Shown piece by piece: positions 51,606 to 61,500 of a DNA stretch of 64,000 nucleotides (positions within the stretch are counted from its first letter, which is position 1; every line of letters starts with the position of its first letter). Source of the DNA: Microbacterium sp. Lineage in GTDB: Bacteria > Actinomycetota > Actinomycetes > Actinomycetales > Microbacteriaceae. The DNA lies in the NCBI RefSeq assembly GCF_026393345.1, contig NZ_JAPLAI010000066.1:28955-92954 (forward strand), given 5' to 3'. The translations under genes were made by a program, and so were the position numbers. A model generated the notes under the pieces. It had not been told where the DNA came from. It did no database searches and saw only the letters and a program-made list of their open reading frames with translations.

Positions 51606-52769
51606 TCAGAGGGCGGAAAGTGCGGCGTCCAGGTCGGTGATGAGGTCATCCACGGCTTCGATTCCCACGGAGAGCCGCACGAGCTCCACCGGAACCGCGA
51701 GCTCCGTGCCGCGCACCGAGGCGTGCGTCATCTCATCGGGATAGTTGAGCAGCGACTCGACACCGCCGAGTGACTCGGCGAGCGTGAACAGCCGCGTGGA
51801 CTCCGAGAAGCGGCGCGCCGTCGGCCCGTCCGCAAGCTCGAGCGACACGATCCCGCCGAAGCCGCTCATCTGCCGGGCGGCGAGGTCGTGACCGGGATGC
51901 GTGGGTAGCCCCGGGTAGTAGACACGGGCGACACGATCGTGGGCGGCGAGGAAACGCGCCACGGCATCGGCGTTCTCGCTGTGCCGCTGCATCCGGACCG
52001 CGAGCGTCTTGATGCCGCGGGTGGTGAGCCAGGCGTCCATCGGCCCGGAGACCGCACCGGCGGCGAACTGCAGGAACTTCGCCTGCTCGGCGAGCGCGTC
52101 GTCGTTCATCACGAGCGCGCCGCCGACCACGTCGGAGTGACCGCCGAGGTACTTCGTGGTCGAGTGCACGACGACGTCGGCACCGAGCGCGAGCGGCTGC
52201 TGCAGCGCGGGCGAGGCGAACGTGTTGTCGACCACGACGAGCGCACCGGCCTCGTGCCCGAGGCGCGCGAGGCCGGCGATGTCGCTGATCAGCAGCTGCG
52301 GGTTCGAGGGCGTCTCGACCCAGAGGATGCGGGCGGGCCGCTCCTGCAGCGCCGCGGCGACCGCATCCAGGTCGCTCATGTCGACCACGCGCAGCCCCAC
52401 ACCCCAGGGACCGAGGATCCGGGCGATCAGCCGGTAGGTGCCGCCGTAGACGTCGCTGCCGAGCAGCACCTCGTCGCCGGGTTTGAGCACGGAGCGCAGC
52501 AGCGCGTCCTCCGCCGCGAGACCGGAAGCGAAGGAGAGCGCGTGCGCGCCACCTTCGATGGCGGCCAGCTGCTGTTCCAGCGCGGTGCGGGTCGGGTTGC
52601 CGCTGCGACCGTACTCGTAGCCGCCGCGGAGGCCGCCGATCCCGTCCTGGGCGTACGTGGTGGAGAAGTGCACCGGCGGGATGACGGCGCCGGTGGTCGG
52701 GTCGAACGCCTGACCGGCGTGGACCGCGAGACTGTCGAAACCGAGGGCGGGGCTGTCGGGTGTCGTCAT
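51606..52769 (-). CDS. metB: Cystathionine gamma-synthase
   Basis: LAVHAGQAFDPTTGAVIPPVHFSTTYAQDGIGGLRGGYEYGRSGNPTRTALEQQLAAIEGG; STTKYLGGHSDVVGGALV. Confidence 0.93.
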   Translation of the reverse strand: MTTPDSPALGFDSLAVHAGQAFDPTTGAVIPPVHFSTTYAQDGIGGLRGGYEYGRSGNPTRTALEQQLAAIEGGAHALSFASGLAAEDALLRSVLKPGDEVLLGSDVYGGTYRLIARILGPWGVGLRVVDMSDLDAVAAALQERPARILWVETPSNPQLLISDIAGLARLGHEAGALVVVDNTFASPALQQPLALGADVVVHSTTKYLGGHSDVVGGALVMNDDALAEQAKFLQFAAGAVSGPMDAWLTTRGIKTLAVRMQRHSENADAVARFLAAHDRVARVYYPGLPTHPGHDLAARQMSGFGGIVSLELADGPTARRFSESTRLFTLAESLGGVESLLNYPDEMTHASVRGTELAVPVELVRLSVGIEAVDDLITDLDAALSAL

Positions 52770-53785
52770 CGTGCGGCTCCTGCCGGGTTCGGGGTGGGGA
52801 GGGATGCGGCGATCCGCGGGCCGGGATCGGGCACCTCGTAGCCGCGGGCTCGCAGCCATTCATCGTCGTACAGCTTGCTGAGGTAGCCGCGGCCGTGGTC
52901 GGGCAGGATGACCACGACGACCGCGTCGGCGGGCAGGTCGCGGGCGACGCGGAGCGCCGCCACCACGGCCATGCCGCTCGAGCCGCCCACCAGCAGCGCC
53001 TCTTCGCGGGCGAGGCGACGCGTCATCGCGAACGACTCCGCATCCGACACGCTCTCGTAACGGTCGACGACGCTCGCATCGAACGTGTCGGGCAGGAAGT
53101 CCTCCCCTACGCCTTCGACGTCGTAGCCGTGGATCGGCCCGCCGGCATAGATGGAGCCGACCGGATCGGCGCCGATCACGGTCACGGCACCCTCCGAGGC
53201 CTGCTTGAGGAAACGTCCGGTGCCGCTGATGGTGCCGCCCGTGCCGATCCCGGCGACGAAGTGGGTCACGCCGCCGTCGGTGTCGCGCCAGATCTCCGGA
53301 CCGGTGGTCTCGAAGTGCCCGCGCGGACCGTTCTGGTTCGCGAACTGGTTCGGCTTGAAGGCGCCGGGGATCTCGCGGGCAAGACGGTCGGACACGCTGT
53401 AGTAGGAGCGGGGATCCTCCGGCGGCACGTTGGTCGGTGTCGTGACGACCTCGGCGCCGTACGCGCGGAGCACGGCGACCTTCTCGCCGGAGAATTTGTC
53501 CGGGACGACGAAGACCATCCGGTAGCCGCGCTGCTGCGCGACCAGCGCGAGCCCCACGCCGGTGTTCCCACTCGTCGGTTCGACGATGGTGCCGCCGGGT
53601 TGCAGCAGACCATCGCGCTCGGCTGCGTCGATGATGTTGCGGGCGATGCGGTCCTTCGCGGAGCCGCCGGGATTGAAGTACTCCACCTTGACGAGCACGG
53701 TCGCGGCGAGGCCGTCGGTGACGTGGTTCAGGCGGACGAGCGGGGTGTTGCCGACGAGTTCGGCGACGCTGTTGGCGTAACGCAT
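52766..53785 (-). CDS. Cystathionine beta-synthase / cysteine synthase family
   Basis: YANSVAELVGNTPLVRLNHVTDGLAATVLVKVEYFNPGGSAKDRIARNIID; EPTSGNTGVGLALVAQQRGYRMVFVVPDKFSGEKVAVLRAYGAEVV; ATGA overlap with metB. Confidence 0.92.
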   Translation of the reverse strand: MRYANSVAELVGNTPLVRLNHVTDGLAATVLVKVEYFNPGGSAKDRIARNIIDAAERDGLLQPGGTIVEPTSGNTGVGLALVAQQRGYRMVFVVPDKFSGEKVAVLRAYGAEVVTTPTNVPPEDPRSYYSVSDRLAREIPGAFKPNQFANQNGPRGHFETTGPEIWRDTDGGVTHFVAGIGTGGTISGTGRFLKQASEGAVTVIGADPVGSIYAGGPIHGYDVEGVGEDFLPDTFDASVVDRYESVSDAESFAMTRRLAREEALLVGGSSGMAVVAALRVARDLPADAVVVVILPDHGRGYLSKLYDDEWLRARGYEVPDPGPRIAASLPTPNPAGAAR

Positions 53786-53950
53786 GAGGGAGTCCTGTGG
53801 GTGCGGCGTTCGGCCGGAGCGGGGGAACGCGGGGTCGGTGTCGGTCGAAGGGAAGCGCGCGCGGCGGCGCGACGGATCACTCAGCGACAACAACGACAGG
53901 TCAGCACGCGTCCGACCCTACACAACGCCTGTCACACTCGCCACCCGCCC

Positions 53951-54031
53951 CATGACGCCGGATGACGTCACACGTCGGCGGGTGACGTCGGGCGACCGCG
54001 GATGACAGCCCCGGTTGGGAGGTGACGTCGG
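53951..54031. promoter_or_regulatory. Phased array of TGACGTC-like elements (20-bp period) upstream of metQ
   Basis: tgac cores at 53953, 53963, 53983, 54003, 54023; ggtgacgtcgg repeated at 53981 and 54021. Confidence 0.5.
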
Positions 54032-54114
54032 CCGTGGCGGAATGGGCGCACCGGATGCGGCAGGCCTCGCATCCCGCATCCGGTCGCACCCCGCACCCTT
54101 CGAGAGGAACGTTC

Positions 54115-55095
54115 ATGTCCGAGCAGAATCCGGCGCCGCAGAGCGATCTGCGCGCCTCCGTCGAATCGGCCGGCAAGCGCCGGCGCAACATCTTCCTCGC
54201 CGTCGGCGCGGTCATCGTCGTCGCGATCGTCGTCGGCGTGGTCGCGATCGTCGCGAACCTGGGCGGCGGGTCCGCCGAAGCGGCCCCCGCCGACGGCGAG
54301 CGCCTCACGCTGAAGATCGCGGTGAGCGAGGACAGCGACTTCCAGTCCGCCGTGCAGGAGGTCGCCGCCGAGAAGGGGCTCGACGTGGAGTGGGTGAACG
54401 TCGACGACTGGGTACTGCCGAACACGGAGCTCGCCGCGGGGAACGTCGACGGCAATGCGTTCCAGCACATCCTGTATCTGTCGAACTTCAACGCGCAGAA
54501 CGATGAGGACCTCACGCCGATCTTCTCCACCGTCATCACCCAGTGGGGCATCTTCTCCGCCACCCTCGGCGACACCGGCGAGATCCCCGATGGCGGTCGC
54601 ATCGCCATCCCCGACGACCCCTCCAACGGCGGTCGTGCGCTCGGTATCCTCGCCGCCGCCGGTCTCATCGAGCTCGCCGAGGACGCGGGCGACTTCCCGA
54701 CGGTCGACGACGTGACCTCCAACCCGAAGAACCTGGAGTTCGTGCCCATCGCGGCGACCACCATCCCGCAGCAGTTCGACGACCCCAGCCTGTCGGCTGT
54801 CGTCGTGGGCCTGTCCTACTTCGACCCGTCGCAGGGTCTCACCGCAGAGGACGCGCTGTATCTCGACGACTCCCTGGACGAGAAGAACCTCCCCTACGTC
54901 AACATCGTCGCGTCCCGCGCCGACAACGCCGACGACCCCGCCTGGGCCGTGCTGAAGGAGGCCTACGCCGACCCGCGCGTGGCCGAGGCGCTGGAGAAGG
55001 AGGACAAGGGTGCGACGGTCCTCGTCGACGTCCCGGTCAAGACCCTCCGGTCGAAGCTCGCCGACCTCGAGAAGGCCGCCGCCGACAACGACTGA
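54115..55095 (+). CDS. metQ: MetQ/NlpA-family substrate-binding protein, apparently TM-anchored
   Basis: TLKIAVSEDSDFQSAVQEVAAEKGLDVEWVNVDDWVLPNTELAAGNVDGNAFQHILYLSNFN...; followed by metN and metI. Confidence 0.85.
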   Translation: MSEQNPAPQSDLRASVESAGKRRRNIFLAVGAVIVVAIVVGVVAIVANLGGGSAEAAPADGERLTLKIAVSEDSDFQSAVQEVAAEKGLDVEWVNVDDWVLPNTELAAGNVDGNAFQHILYLSNFNAQNDEDLTPIFSTVITQWGIFSATLGDTGEIPDGGRIAIPDDPSNGGRALGILAAAGLIELAEDAGDFPTVDDVTSNPKNLEFVPIAATTIPQQFDDPSLSAVVVGLSYFDPSQGLTAEDALYLDDSLDEKNLPYVNIVASRADNADDPAWAVLKEAYADPRVAEALEKEDKGATVLVDVPVKTLRSKLADLEKAAADND

Positions 55096-55165
55096 CGCCG
55101 GAGCCCGTTCCCCTCGTCCCCGTCGTGGGGCGAGGGGAACGGGCTGCGCCGACCAAGGAGCACAC

Positions 55166-56200
55166 ATGAGCACCGCTGTCCGCTTCGAGCAGGTCTCGAA
55201 GACCTTCACCACCGCACGAGGACGCCGGTTCGACGCGCTTACCGACGTCACCCTCGACGTGGATGCGGGCGACATCTACGGCATCGTCGGGTACTCCGGC
55301 GCCGGCAAATCCACCCTGCTGCGCACGGTGAACGCGCTGGAACGCCCCACGTCCGGCCGAGTGCTCGTGGGCGACCGGGTGGTGTCGGAACTCAGCGGCG
55401 CGGCCCTCGGGCGCGCCCGCCAGCGCATCGGCATGATCTTCCAGCAGTTCAATCTGCTGCGCTCCCGCACCGTCTACAAGAACATCGCGTATCCGCTGAA
55501 ACTCGCCGGTGTCCCGGAGTCGCGGATCCTCGACCGGGTGGAGGAGCTCCTCGACTTCGTCGGTCTGACCGATAAGGCCCTGGCCTACCCGTCGCAGCTG
55601 TCCGGCGGGCAGAAGCAGCGGGTGGGGATCGCCCGCGCCCTCGCCAACCGGCCCGACGTGCTCATCAGCGACGAGGCGACCAGCGCGCTCGATCCGCAGA
55701 CGACCGGGGAGGTGCTGGACCTTCTCCGCCGAGTGCACGACGAGTACGGCGTGACGGTGCTCGTCGTCACCCACGAGATGGATGTGGTCCGGGAGATCTG
55801 CAACAAGGTCGCGGTGATGCAGGACGGCCGGGTAGTCGAGCAGGGCACCGTGTATGACGTGTTCGCGCACCCGCAGCATCCGACCAGCCGCCGCTTCGTG
55901 TCCTCGGTCCTCCATCACCTGCCCTCGGCCGGCACGATCGCCCGCATCCGGTCCCTGCACACCGGGCGCCTCGTGCAGCTTCACGTGGAGAACCGGGAGT
56001 CGAACGATCCGTTCCTCACCCGCATCTCCCGACGACATGACGTGGACGTCAACGTCGTCTACGGCGGGGTGGACGAGCTGCAGTCACGCCTGTTCGGCAG
56101 CCTCACCGTGGAGTTCCTCGGGGCGGAGGCGAACGTGGACCGCGCGGTCGCGGAGCTGCGGCAGGTCGCCACGGTGGCAGAGCTGGCGGAGGCACGCTGA
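55166..56200 (+). CDS. metN: Methionine-type ABC transporter ATP-binding protein
   Basis: GYSGAGKSTLLRTVNALERPTSG Walker A; LSGGQKQRVGIARALANRPDVLISDEATSALDP; C-terminal NIL-like domain. Confidence 0.95.
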   Translation: MSTAVRFEQVSKTFTTARGRRFDALTDVTLDVDAGDIYGIVGYSGAGKSTLLRTVNALERPTSGRVLVGDRVVSELSGAALGRARQRIGMIFQQFNLLRSRTVYKNIAYPLKLAGVPESRILDRVEELLDFVGLTDKALAYPSQLSGGQKQRVGIARALANRPDVLISDEATSALDPQTTGEVLDLLRRVHDEYGVTVLVVTHEMDVVREICNKVAVMQDGRVVEQGTVYDVFAHPQHPTSRRFVSSVLHHLPSAGTIARIRSLHTGRLVQLHVENRESNDPFLTRISRRHDVDVNVVYGGVDELQSRLFGSLTVEFLGAEANVDRAVAELRQVATVAELAEAR

Positions 56201-56862
56201 TGGATGCGGACTACTTCAACGCGCTGCTCCCCCGGATCGGGCGGGCCCTGTCCGACACCCTCCTCATGGTCACGGTGTCGTTCGTGTTCGCGACCATCCT
56301 CGGTCTCGGTCTCGGCCTGCTGCTGTACGCCACCCGTCCCGGCAACCTGCTGCAGAACCGCGCCGTGTTCAGCGGACTGAACGTGGTCATCAACGTGGTG
56401 CGGCCCATCCCGTTCATCATCCTCGCGGTGTCGATCATCCCGTTCACGCGCCTGCTCATCGGCACGAGCATCGGCCCGCTGGCGGCGACCGTGCCGATCA
56501 CGATCGTCGCGGCCATGGCGATCGCCCGCATCGTCGAATCGAACCTCGTCGCGGTCGATCCGGGCGCCATCGAGGCGGGGGTCGCCATGGGCGCGAGCCC
56601 CGCCCGGGTGCTGTTCACGATCGTGATCCCGGAATCCCTCGGGCCGTTGACGCTCGGGCTCACCTACATCGTCGTGGCGCTCGTGGACACGACCGCGGTG
56701 GCCGGCGCGATCGGTGGGGGCGGTCTGGGCGACCTGGCCATCAAGTACGGCTACCAGCGGTTCGACTGGTTCGTGGTGCTCGTCATCGTGGTGATCCTCA
56801 TCGCCCTGGTGCAGCTCGCGCAATGGCTCGGCAACCTCGTCTCCCGGAAGGTGATGCACTGA
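56200..56862 (+). CDS. metI: Methionine-type ABC transporter permease
   Basis: ESNLVAVDPGAIEAGVAMGASPARVLFTIVIPESLGPLTLGLTYI EAA loop. Confidence 0.95.
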   Translation: MDADYFNALLPRIGRALSDTLLMVTVSFVFATILGLGLGLLLYATRPGNLLQNRAVFSGLNVVINVVRPIPFIILAVSIIPFTRLLIGTSIGPLAATVPITIVAAMAIARIVESNLVAVDPGAIEAGVAMGASPARVLFTIVIPESLGPLTLGLTYIVVALVDTTAVAGAIGGGGLGDLAIKYGYQRFDWFVVLVIVVILIALVQLAQWLGNLVSRKVMH

Positions 56863-58061
56863 TGACGACCCCCGATGACCCTCGCTGGAACGCGCTGCTG
56901 GCCCGATGGGCCGAGGGTGCGGCCGAGCGTGAACGCGACCGGACGCTGCTGTTCGATGCCGTCGACGACCTTCGGGCCGTGCGGTTCGGCGCCACTCGGC
57001 TGCCCGCCTCCGCTGGCGGCGAGGGGCTCTCCCTCCCCGAGCTGTTCGGGCGGGTCATCCGGCTCGCCACGGCCGATGCGAACCTCGCCCACGTGTGGCG
57101 CGGCCATATCGCGTTCGTGGAGGGACTTCTGCTGGACGGCCTCGACACGGATGCGGCGGCACGCTGGGTCCCGCGGATCGCCACCGGCGCGATGGTGGGC
57201 AACGCGTTCTCCGAACGCCAGGAGACCGCCGAGCTGCAGACCCGGCTCCTCCGCCGGGGTGACCGCGTGCTGCTGGAGGGGACCAAGCACTATACGACCG
57301 GCTCGTTGTACGCCGACTGGATCCACGTCGCCGCACTCGATGACGACATACGGGTCTCGCTCGCGGTGCCCGCGCATGCCCCGGGCGTCCGACTCATCGA
57401 CGACTGGGACGGTATCGGCCAGCCTCTCACCGGGTCCGGCACCACGGTCTTCGACGCGGTCGAGGTGGATCCGGCCGAGATCGACGGGCGCGACCGGGAG
57501 AGCATCGGGCGCTGGCGCTACCTCGGCGCGGTCTACCGGCTGACCCTCCTCGCCGTCATCGCGGGCATCGCACAACGCGCCGTCGACGACACTGTCGCGT
57601 TCGTCCGCCCGCGCCGGCGCACGTTCGGCTTCGCCGGCGAGACCCTCCCCCGCGAGGACCCGCTGGTGCAGCACGTGGTGGGCGAGGTGTCTGCCGCCGC
57701 ATCCACGGCCCGGCGGGTGGTGCTGAGCCTGGCCGCGGACCTGGATGCGGCGAGGGATGCGGCGGCGGGCGGCGACCCGGAACCGCTCGCGGACGTGGAG
57801 CTCGAGGTGTATCGCGCGCAGCACACCGTCCCGGCACTCATCCTCGACGCCACCACCACGCTGTTCGAGGTGGGCGGGGCGAGCGCCGTCGCCCGTACGG
57901 CGGGCCTCGACCGCCACTGGCGGAACGTCCGCACGATCGCGTCCCACAACCCGGTCGCGCAGCGGATACGGGCGGTCGGCCGGTACGACCTGCTCGGCGA
58001 ACGGCCCACCTGGCAGGCCCCGGCCGCCCCCACAGCGATCCCCGCGGAGGCCCGCGCATGA
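56862..58061 (+). CDS. Acyl-CoA dehydrogenase-family (SfnB/DszC-like) flavoprotein
   Basis: ATGA overlap with metI; RLATADANLAHVWRGHIAFVE, ITTGSLYADWIHVAAL-like, FEVGGASAVARTAGLDRHWRNVRTIASHNPV. Confidence 0.85.
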   Translation: MTTPDDPRWNALLARWAEGAAERERDRTLLFDAVDDLRAVRFGATRLPASAGGEGLSLPELFGRVIRLATADANLAHVWRGHIAFVEGLLLDGLDTDAAARWVPRIATGAMVGNAFSERQETAELQTRLLRRGDRVLLEGTKHYTTGSLYADWIHVAALDDDIRVSLAVPAHAPGVRLIDDWDGIGQPLTGSGTTVFDAVEVDPAEIDGRDRESIGRWRYLGAVYRLTLLAVIAGIAQRAVDDTVAFVRPRRRTFGFAGETLPREDPLVQHVVGEVSAAASTARRVVLSLAADLDAARDAAAGGDPEPLADVELEVYRAQHTVPALILDATTTLFEVGGASAVARTAGLDRHWRNVRTIASHNPVAQRIRAVGRYDLLGERPTWQAPAAPTAIPAEARA

Positions 58062-59257
58062 CGGCATCGGCGACAGCCCGCCGCGACCTGGTCGCCCGGT
58101 ACGCTCCGGTGTTCGACGAGGTGGGGCGCGACGCCGTGGCCCGGGAACGCGAACGCCGGCTCCCTTACGAGGAGGTGGCCGCGCTCCGTGACGCCGGGTT
58201 CACCCGGGTGACCCTGCCGCCGCGGTTCGGCGGCGACGGCGCGACCCCCTCGGAGCTGTTCGAACTGCTCGCCGAGCTCGCCCGCCGCGATCCCAATCTC
58301 ACGCAGCTGCTGCGATCACACTTCTCATTCGCCGACCGGATCCTGCACTCCCCGCCGGGGTCGCGCCGCGACCGGCTCCTGGGGATGCTCGCCGATGGCA
58401 GCATCCACGGTAACGCCACCTTCGAACGAGGCCCCGCCACGGTCGGGTCGGTCACTACCGTGATCACCCGGGATGCCCACGGGCTCCGCCTCGACGGCCG
58501 CAAGTTCTACAGCACCGGCACCCTGTTCGCCGATCTCGTCTCGGTGCTCGCCGAGCGCGACGGGGAGCAGGTGAGCGTGCTGGTGCGGACGGACGCGGTC
58601 GGCCTCGAGCGGGTGGACGACTGGTCGGGGTTCGGGCAACGGATGACCGGCAGTGGGACGACCGTGTTCAGCGACGTCCGCATCGACGAGGACGACCTGC
58701 TTCCTCGTGATCCCGACCGTCTCAGTCACGGCGGATCCTTCGTGCAGCTCGTGCTGCTGGCCGCCGCCGCCGGGATCGGCCGGGCGGTGCGCGACGACGC
58801 GGTGGCGTACGTCGGTGCCCGCACCCGCGGGTTCAGCCACGCGTCCGGTGCGACCCCGCGGGAGGACCCGCTGGTGCAGGAGGTCGTCGGGGACCTCGCC
58901 GCGCTGGCCTTCGCCGCGGATGCGGCGCTGACTGCCGCATCCGCGACGCTCGATGCGTCGAGCACCGCGATCACGGCAGACGACGACGAACGCGCCCGCG
59001 CCGCGATCGGGGACGTCGGCCGGGCGGTCACCGCCGCCCAGCTGGTGATCCTCCCCGCCGTGCTGCAGGCGGCGACGAACCTGTTCGAGGTGGGCGGCGC
59101 GAGCGCTCTGGACCAGGACCGGGCGCTCGACCGCCACTGGCGCAATGCCCGCACCCTTGCCTCCCACAACCCCGCCCGGTACAAGGCCCGCGACCTCGGC
59201 GCGCATCTGCTCACCGGCGCCCCGGTGGCATCGTGGTGGAGTGTGGGCGAAGCATGA
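58058..59257 (+). CDS. Acyl-CoA dehydrogenase-family (SfnB/DszC-like) flavoprotein, paralog
   Basis: LPPRFGGDGATPSELFELLAELARRDPNLTQLLRSHFSF; FEVGGASALDQDRALDRHWRNARTLASHNPARYKAR; ATGA overlap. Confidence 0.87.
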   Translation: MTASATARRDLVARYAPVFDEVGRDAVARERERRLPYEEVAALRDAGFTRVTLPPRFGGDGATPSELFELLAELARRDPNLTQLLRSHFSFADRILHSPPGSRRDRLLGMLADGSIHGNATFERGPATVGSVTTVITRDAHGLRLDGRKFYSTGTLFADLVSVLAERDGEQVSVLVRTDAVGLERVDDWSGFGQRMTGSGTTVFSDVRIDEDDLLPRDPDRLSHGGSFVQLVLLAAAAGIGRAVRDDAVAYVGARTRGFSHASGATPREDPLVQEVVGDLAALAFAADAALTAASATLDASSTAITADDDERARAAIGDVGRAVTAAQLVILPAVLQAATNLFEVGGASALDQDRALDRHWRNARTLASHNPARYKARDLGAHLLTGAPVASWWSVGEA

Positions 59258-59282
59258 CCCCGACGTTCGAGCGGAAGACGAC

Positions 59283-60578
59283 ATGACCGAACCGAAGAAG
59301 CTCATCCTCAACCTGTTCGAGATGAACACGGTGAGCCACATCACACACGGGCTGTGGCCGCTGCCGGGGAACAACCGGCACCGCTTCGGCGACCTCTCGT
59401 ATTGGACGGAGCTTGCTCAGATCATCGAGGACGGCGGGTTCGACGGCGTCTTCCTCGCCGACGTGGTCGGCGCCTACGACACGTTCCGCGGCGGGCCTGC
59501 GACCGCGGTGCGAGAGGGGCTGCAGATCCCGTCGAACGATCCGCTGCTCGTCGTGCCCGCGATGGCGGCGGTGACCCGGCGGATCGGTTTCGGCGTCACC
59601 TTCTCCACCAGCTACGAGCCACCGTTCACCTTCGCCCGGCGGATGTCGACCCTCGATCACCTCACCGACGGCCGGATCGGCTGGAACATCGTCACCTCCT
59701 ACCTCCCCAACGCCGCCCGCAACTTCGGCCTGGCGGACGAGATCCCGCACGACCGCCGCTACGAGATCGCGGACGAATTCCTCGACGTGACGTACAAGCT
59801 GTGGGAGGGCTCCTGGGACGACGATGCCGTCATCGTGGACCGGGAGGAGCGGGTCTACACCGACCCCGACAAGGTGCGCTACATCGATCACGTCGGGGAG
59901 CACTTCTCGGTCGCGGGTCCGCACCTGTGCGCTCCGTCCCCGCAGCGCACGCCCGTGCTGTTTCAGGCGACCGGATCGCCGGCGGGCATTGCCTTCGCCG
60001 GGCGGCACGCCGAGGTCGTCTTCACCGGCGGCCGCACGGCGGATGACTTCCGCCGGAATCCCACGATCATCCGCGAGGCGGCGCAGGTGAACGGCCGGGC
60101 AGCGGACGACGTGCGCTTCCTCGTGCAGGCGGGGATCGTCGTCGGCCGCACCGAGCAGGAGGCGGCCGAGAAGTGGGACCTGTACCGCCGCCACACCTCG
60201 CTCGACGGCATCCTCGCCCACGCGTCCGTGCCGCTGGATCTGACCGCATTCCCGGGCGACTGGACGGTGCGCCGGGCCGCGGTCGCCGCCGGCGCCGACC
60301 CGGAGCGCCTCGGACTCCCGCTCGATCGCACCGTGACCGAGACCCTCGAGGGGTTTCGCCGCGGCCGCGAGGACCGCTATTTCGTGGCGGGTACCCCCGA
60401 GGTCGTGGCGGACGAGATCGAGCGCTGGCTCGACGACGACGGCATCGACGGCATCAACCTGCGGCAGTACCACTCGTTCGACACCGCACGGGATGTCGCC
60501 GAGCTCGTCGTGCCGGAGCTGCGCCGGCGGGGCCGCATCCGTGACGAGGAGCCCGCCGCGGTCAGCGTACCGCGGTGA
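59283..60578 (+). CDS. LLM-class flavin-dependent monooxygenase (NtaA/SnaA/DszA type)
   Basis: LNLFEMNTVSHITHGLWPLPGNNRHRFGDLSYWTELAQIIEDGGFDGVFLADVVGAYD; GRIGWNIVTSYLPNAARNFGL. Confidence 0.93.
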   Translation: MTEPKKLILNLFEMNTVSHITHGLWPLPGNNRHRFGDLSYWTELAQIIEDGGFDGVFLADVVGAYDTFRGGPATAVREGLQIPSNDPLLVVPAMAAVTRRIGFGVTFSTSYEPPFTFARRMSTLDHLTDGRIGWNIVTSYLPNAARNFGLADEIPHDRRYEIADEFLDVTYKLWEGSWDDDAVIVDREERVYTDPDKVRYIDHVGEHFSVAGPHLCAPSPQRTPVLFQATGSPAGIAFAGRHAEVVFTGGRTADDFRRNPTIIREAAQVNGRAADDVRFLVQAGIVVGRTEQEAAEKWDLYRRHTSLDGILAHASVPLDLTAFPGDWTVRRAAVAAGADPERLGLPLDRTVTETLEGFRRGREDRYFVAGTPEVVADEIERWLDDDGIDGINLRQYHSFDTARDVAELVVPELRRRGRIRDEEPAAVSVPR

Positions 60579-61419
60579 CCTCGCCCCACGGGCTCGGGCC
60601 CACGGCCACCGGGCGGCCACGGGCGCGCGACCATTTGCTCCACGACCCTGGGAACACCCGTGCGTCGACGCCGGCGTGGGCGAGGGCGAGGGCGGTGTGG
60701 GCCGCGGCGAGCCCCGAGCCGCAGTAGACCACCACGCTGTCGGAGGCGCCGACTCCCGCCTGCGCGAGGGTGCGGCGGATGTGCTCGGGCTCGCGCAGCC
60801 GGCCGTCAGCGTCGATGTGCGAGAGGGTCGGGACGTTCACCGCACCGGGGATGTGGCCGGCGACGGGGTCCGCCGTGGGCGCGATCCCCCGGTAGTGCTG
60901 CGGCGATCGCGCGTCGATGAGGGATCCGCCGACCGCGGCGCGCGCGGCGTCGTCGATGCTCGACGCGCCCGGATCGGCGTCCGTCAGCACCACGTCGCCG
61001 AGCGGGGGCCGTACGTCTCCGCCATCGAGGAGGCCGCCCGTCGCGATCCAGCCGCGGAGACCGCCGTCGAGGACGCGCACATCGACGCCGCGGCGGTGAA
61101 GCAGCCACCAGAGACGCGCCGCGGCGACGCCGTCGTTGTCGTCGTAGCCGACGACGAGGTCTCCGGCGCGGACGCCCCAGCGCCGCGCGGCCGCCTGCAG
61201 CCGGTCGACGGCGGGGAGCGGATGGCGTCCCTCCTCGGGATGGCCGGGATCGGTGAGTTCCTGCTCGAGGTCGACGTAGACCGCGCCCGGGAGATGACCG
61301 GCGAGGTAGGCGGGGCGACCCTCGGGCAGATCCAGCCGCCAGCGCACGTCGAGCAGCCGCACCGGGCGTGGGCCGGCGAGCGCGTCGGCGAGCGCCGCGG
61401 GATCGATGACGGGGGTCAC
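60562..61419 (-). CDS. Sulfurtransferase (tandem rhodanese domains)
   Basis: VRLLDVRWRLDLPEGRPAYLAGHLPGAVYVDLEQELTDPG; VVYCGSGLAAAHTALALAHAGVDARVFPGSWSKWS (CGSG loop). Confidence 0.92.
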   Translation of the reverse strand: MTPVIDPAALADALAGPRPVRLLDVRWRLDLPEGRPAYLAGHLPGAVYVDLEQELTDPGHPEEGRHPLPAVDRLQAAARRWGVRAGDLVVGYDDNDGVAAARLWWLLHRRGVDVRVLDGGLRGWIATGGLLDGGDVRPPLGDVVLTDADPGASSIDDAARAAVGGSLIDARSPQHYRGIAPTADPVAGHIPGAVNVPTLSHIDADGRLREPEHIRRTLAQAGVGASDSVVVYCGSGLAAAHTALALAHAGVDARVFPGSWSKWSRARGRPVAVGPSPWGEVTAVR

Positions 61420-61500
61420 TCTGCGAGCCTGACGCGGCCGCCGCCAGGCCGCCAGGGCGCGGCGCAACACCGCGTCATGCCCCGGTGCAATGCTTTTCTC

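Noticed and set aside
53786-54114. SAM riboswitch upstream of metQ/CBS
   Set aside because: Met-related genes made this plausible, but I could not recognise SAM-I/SAM-II/SAM-IV consensus blocks; the phased TGACGTC repeats look like protein-binding DNA sites. A covariance-model search would decide.
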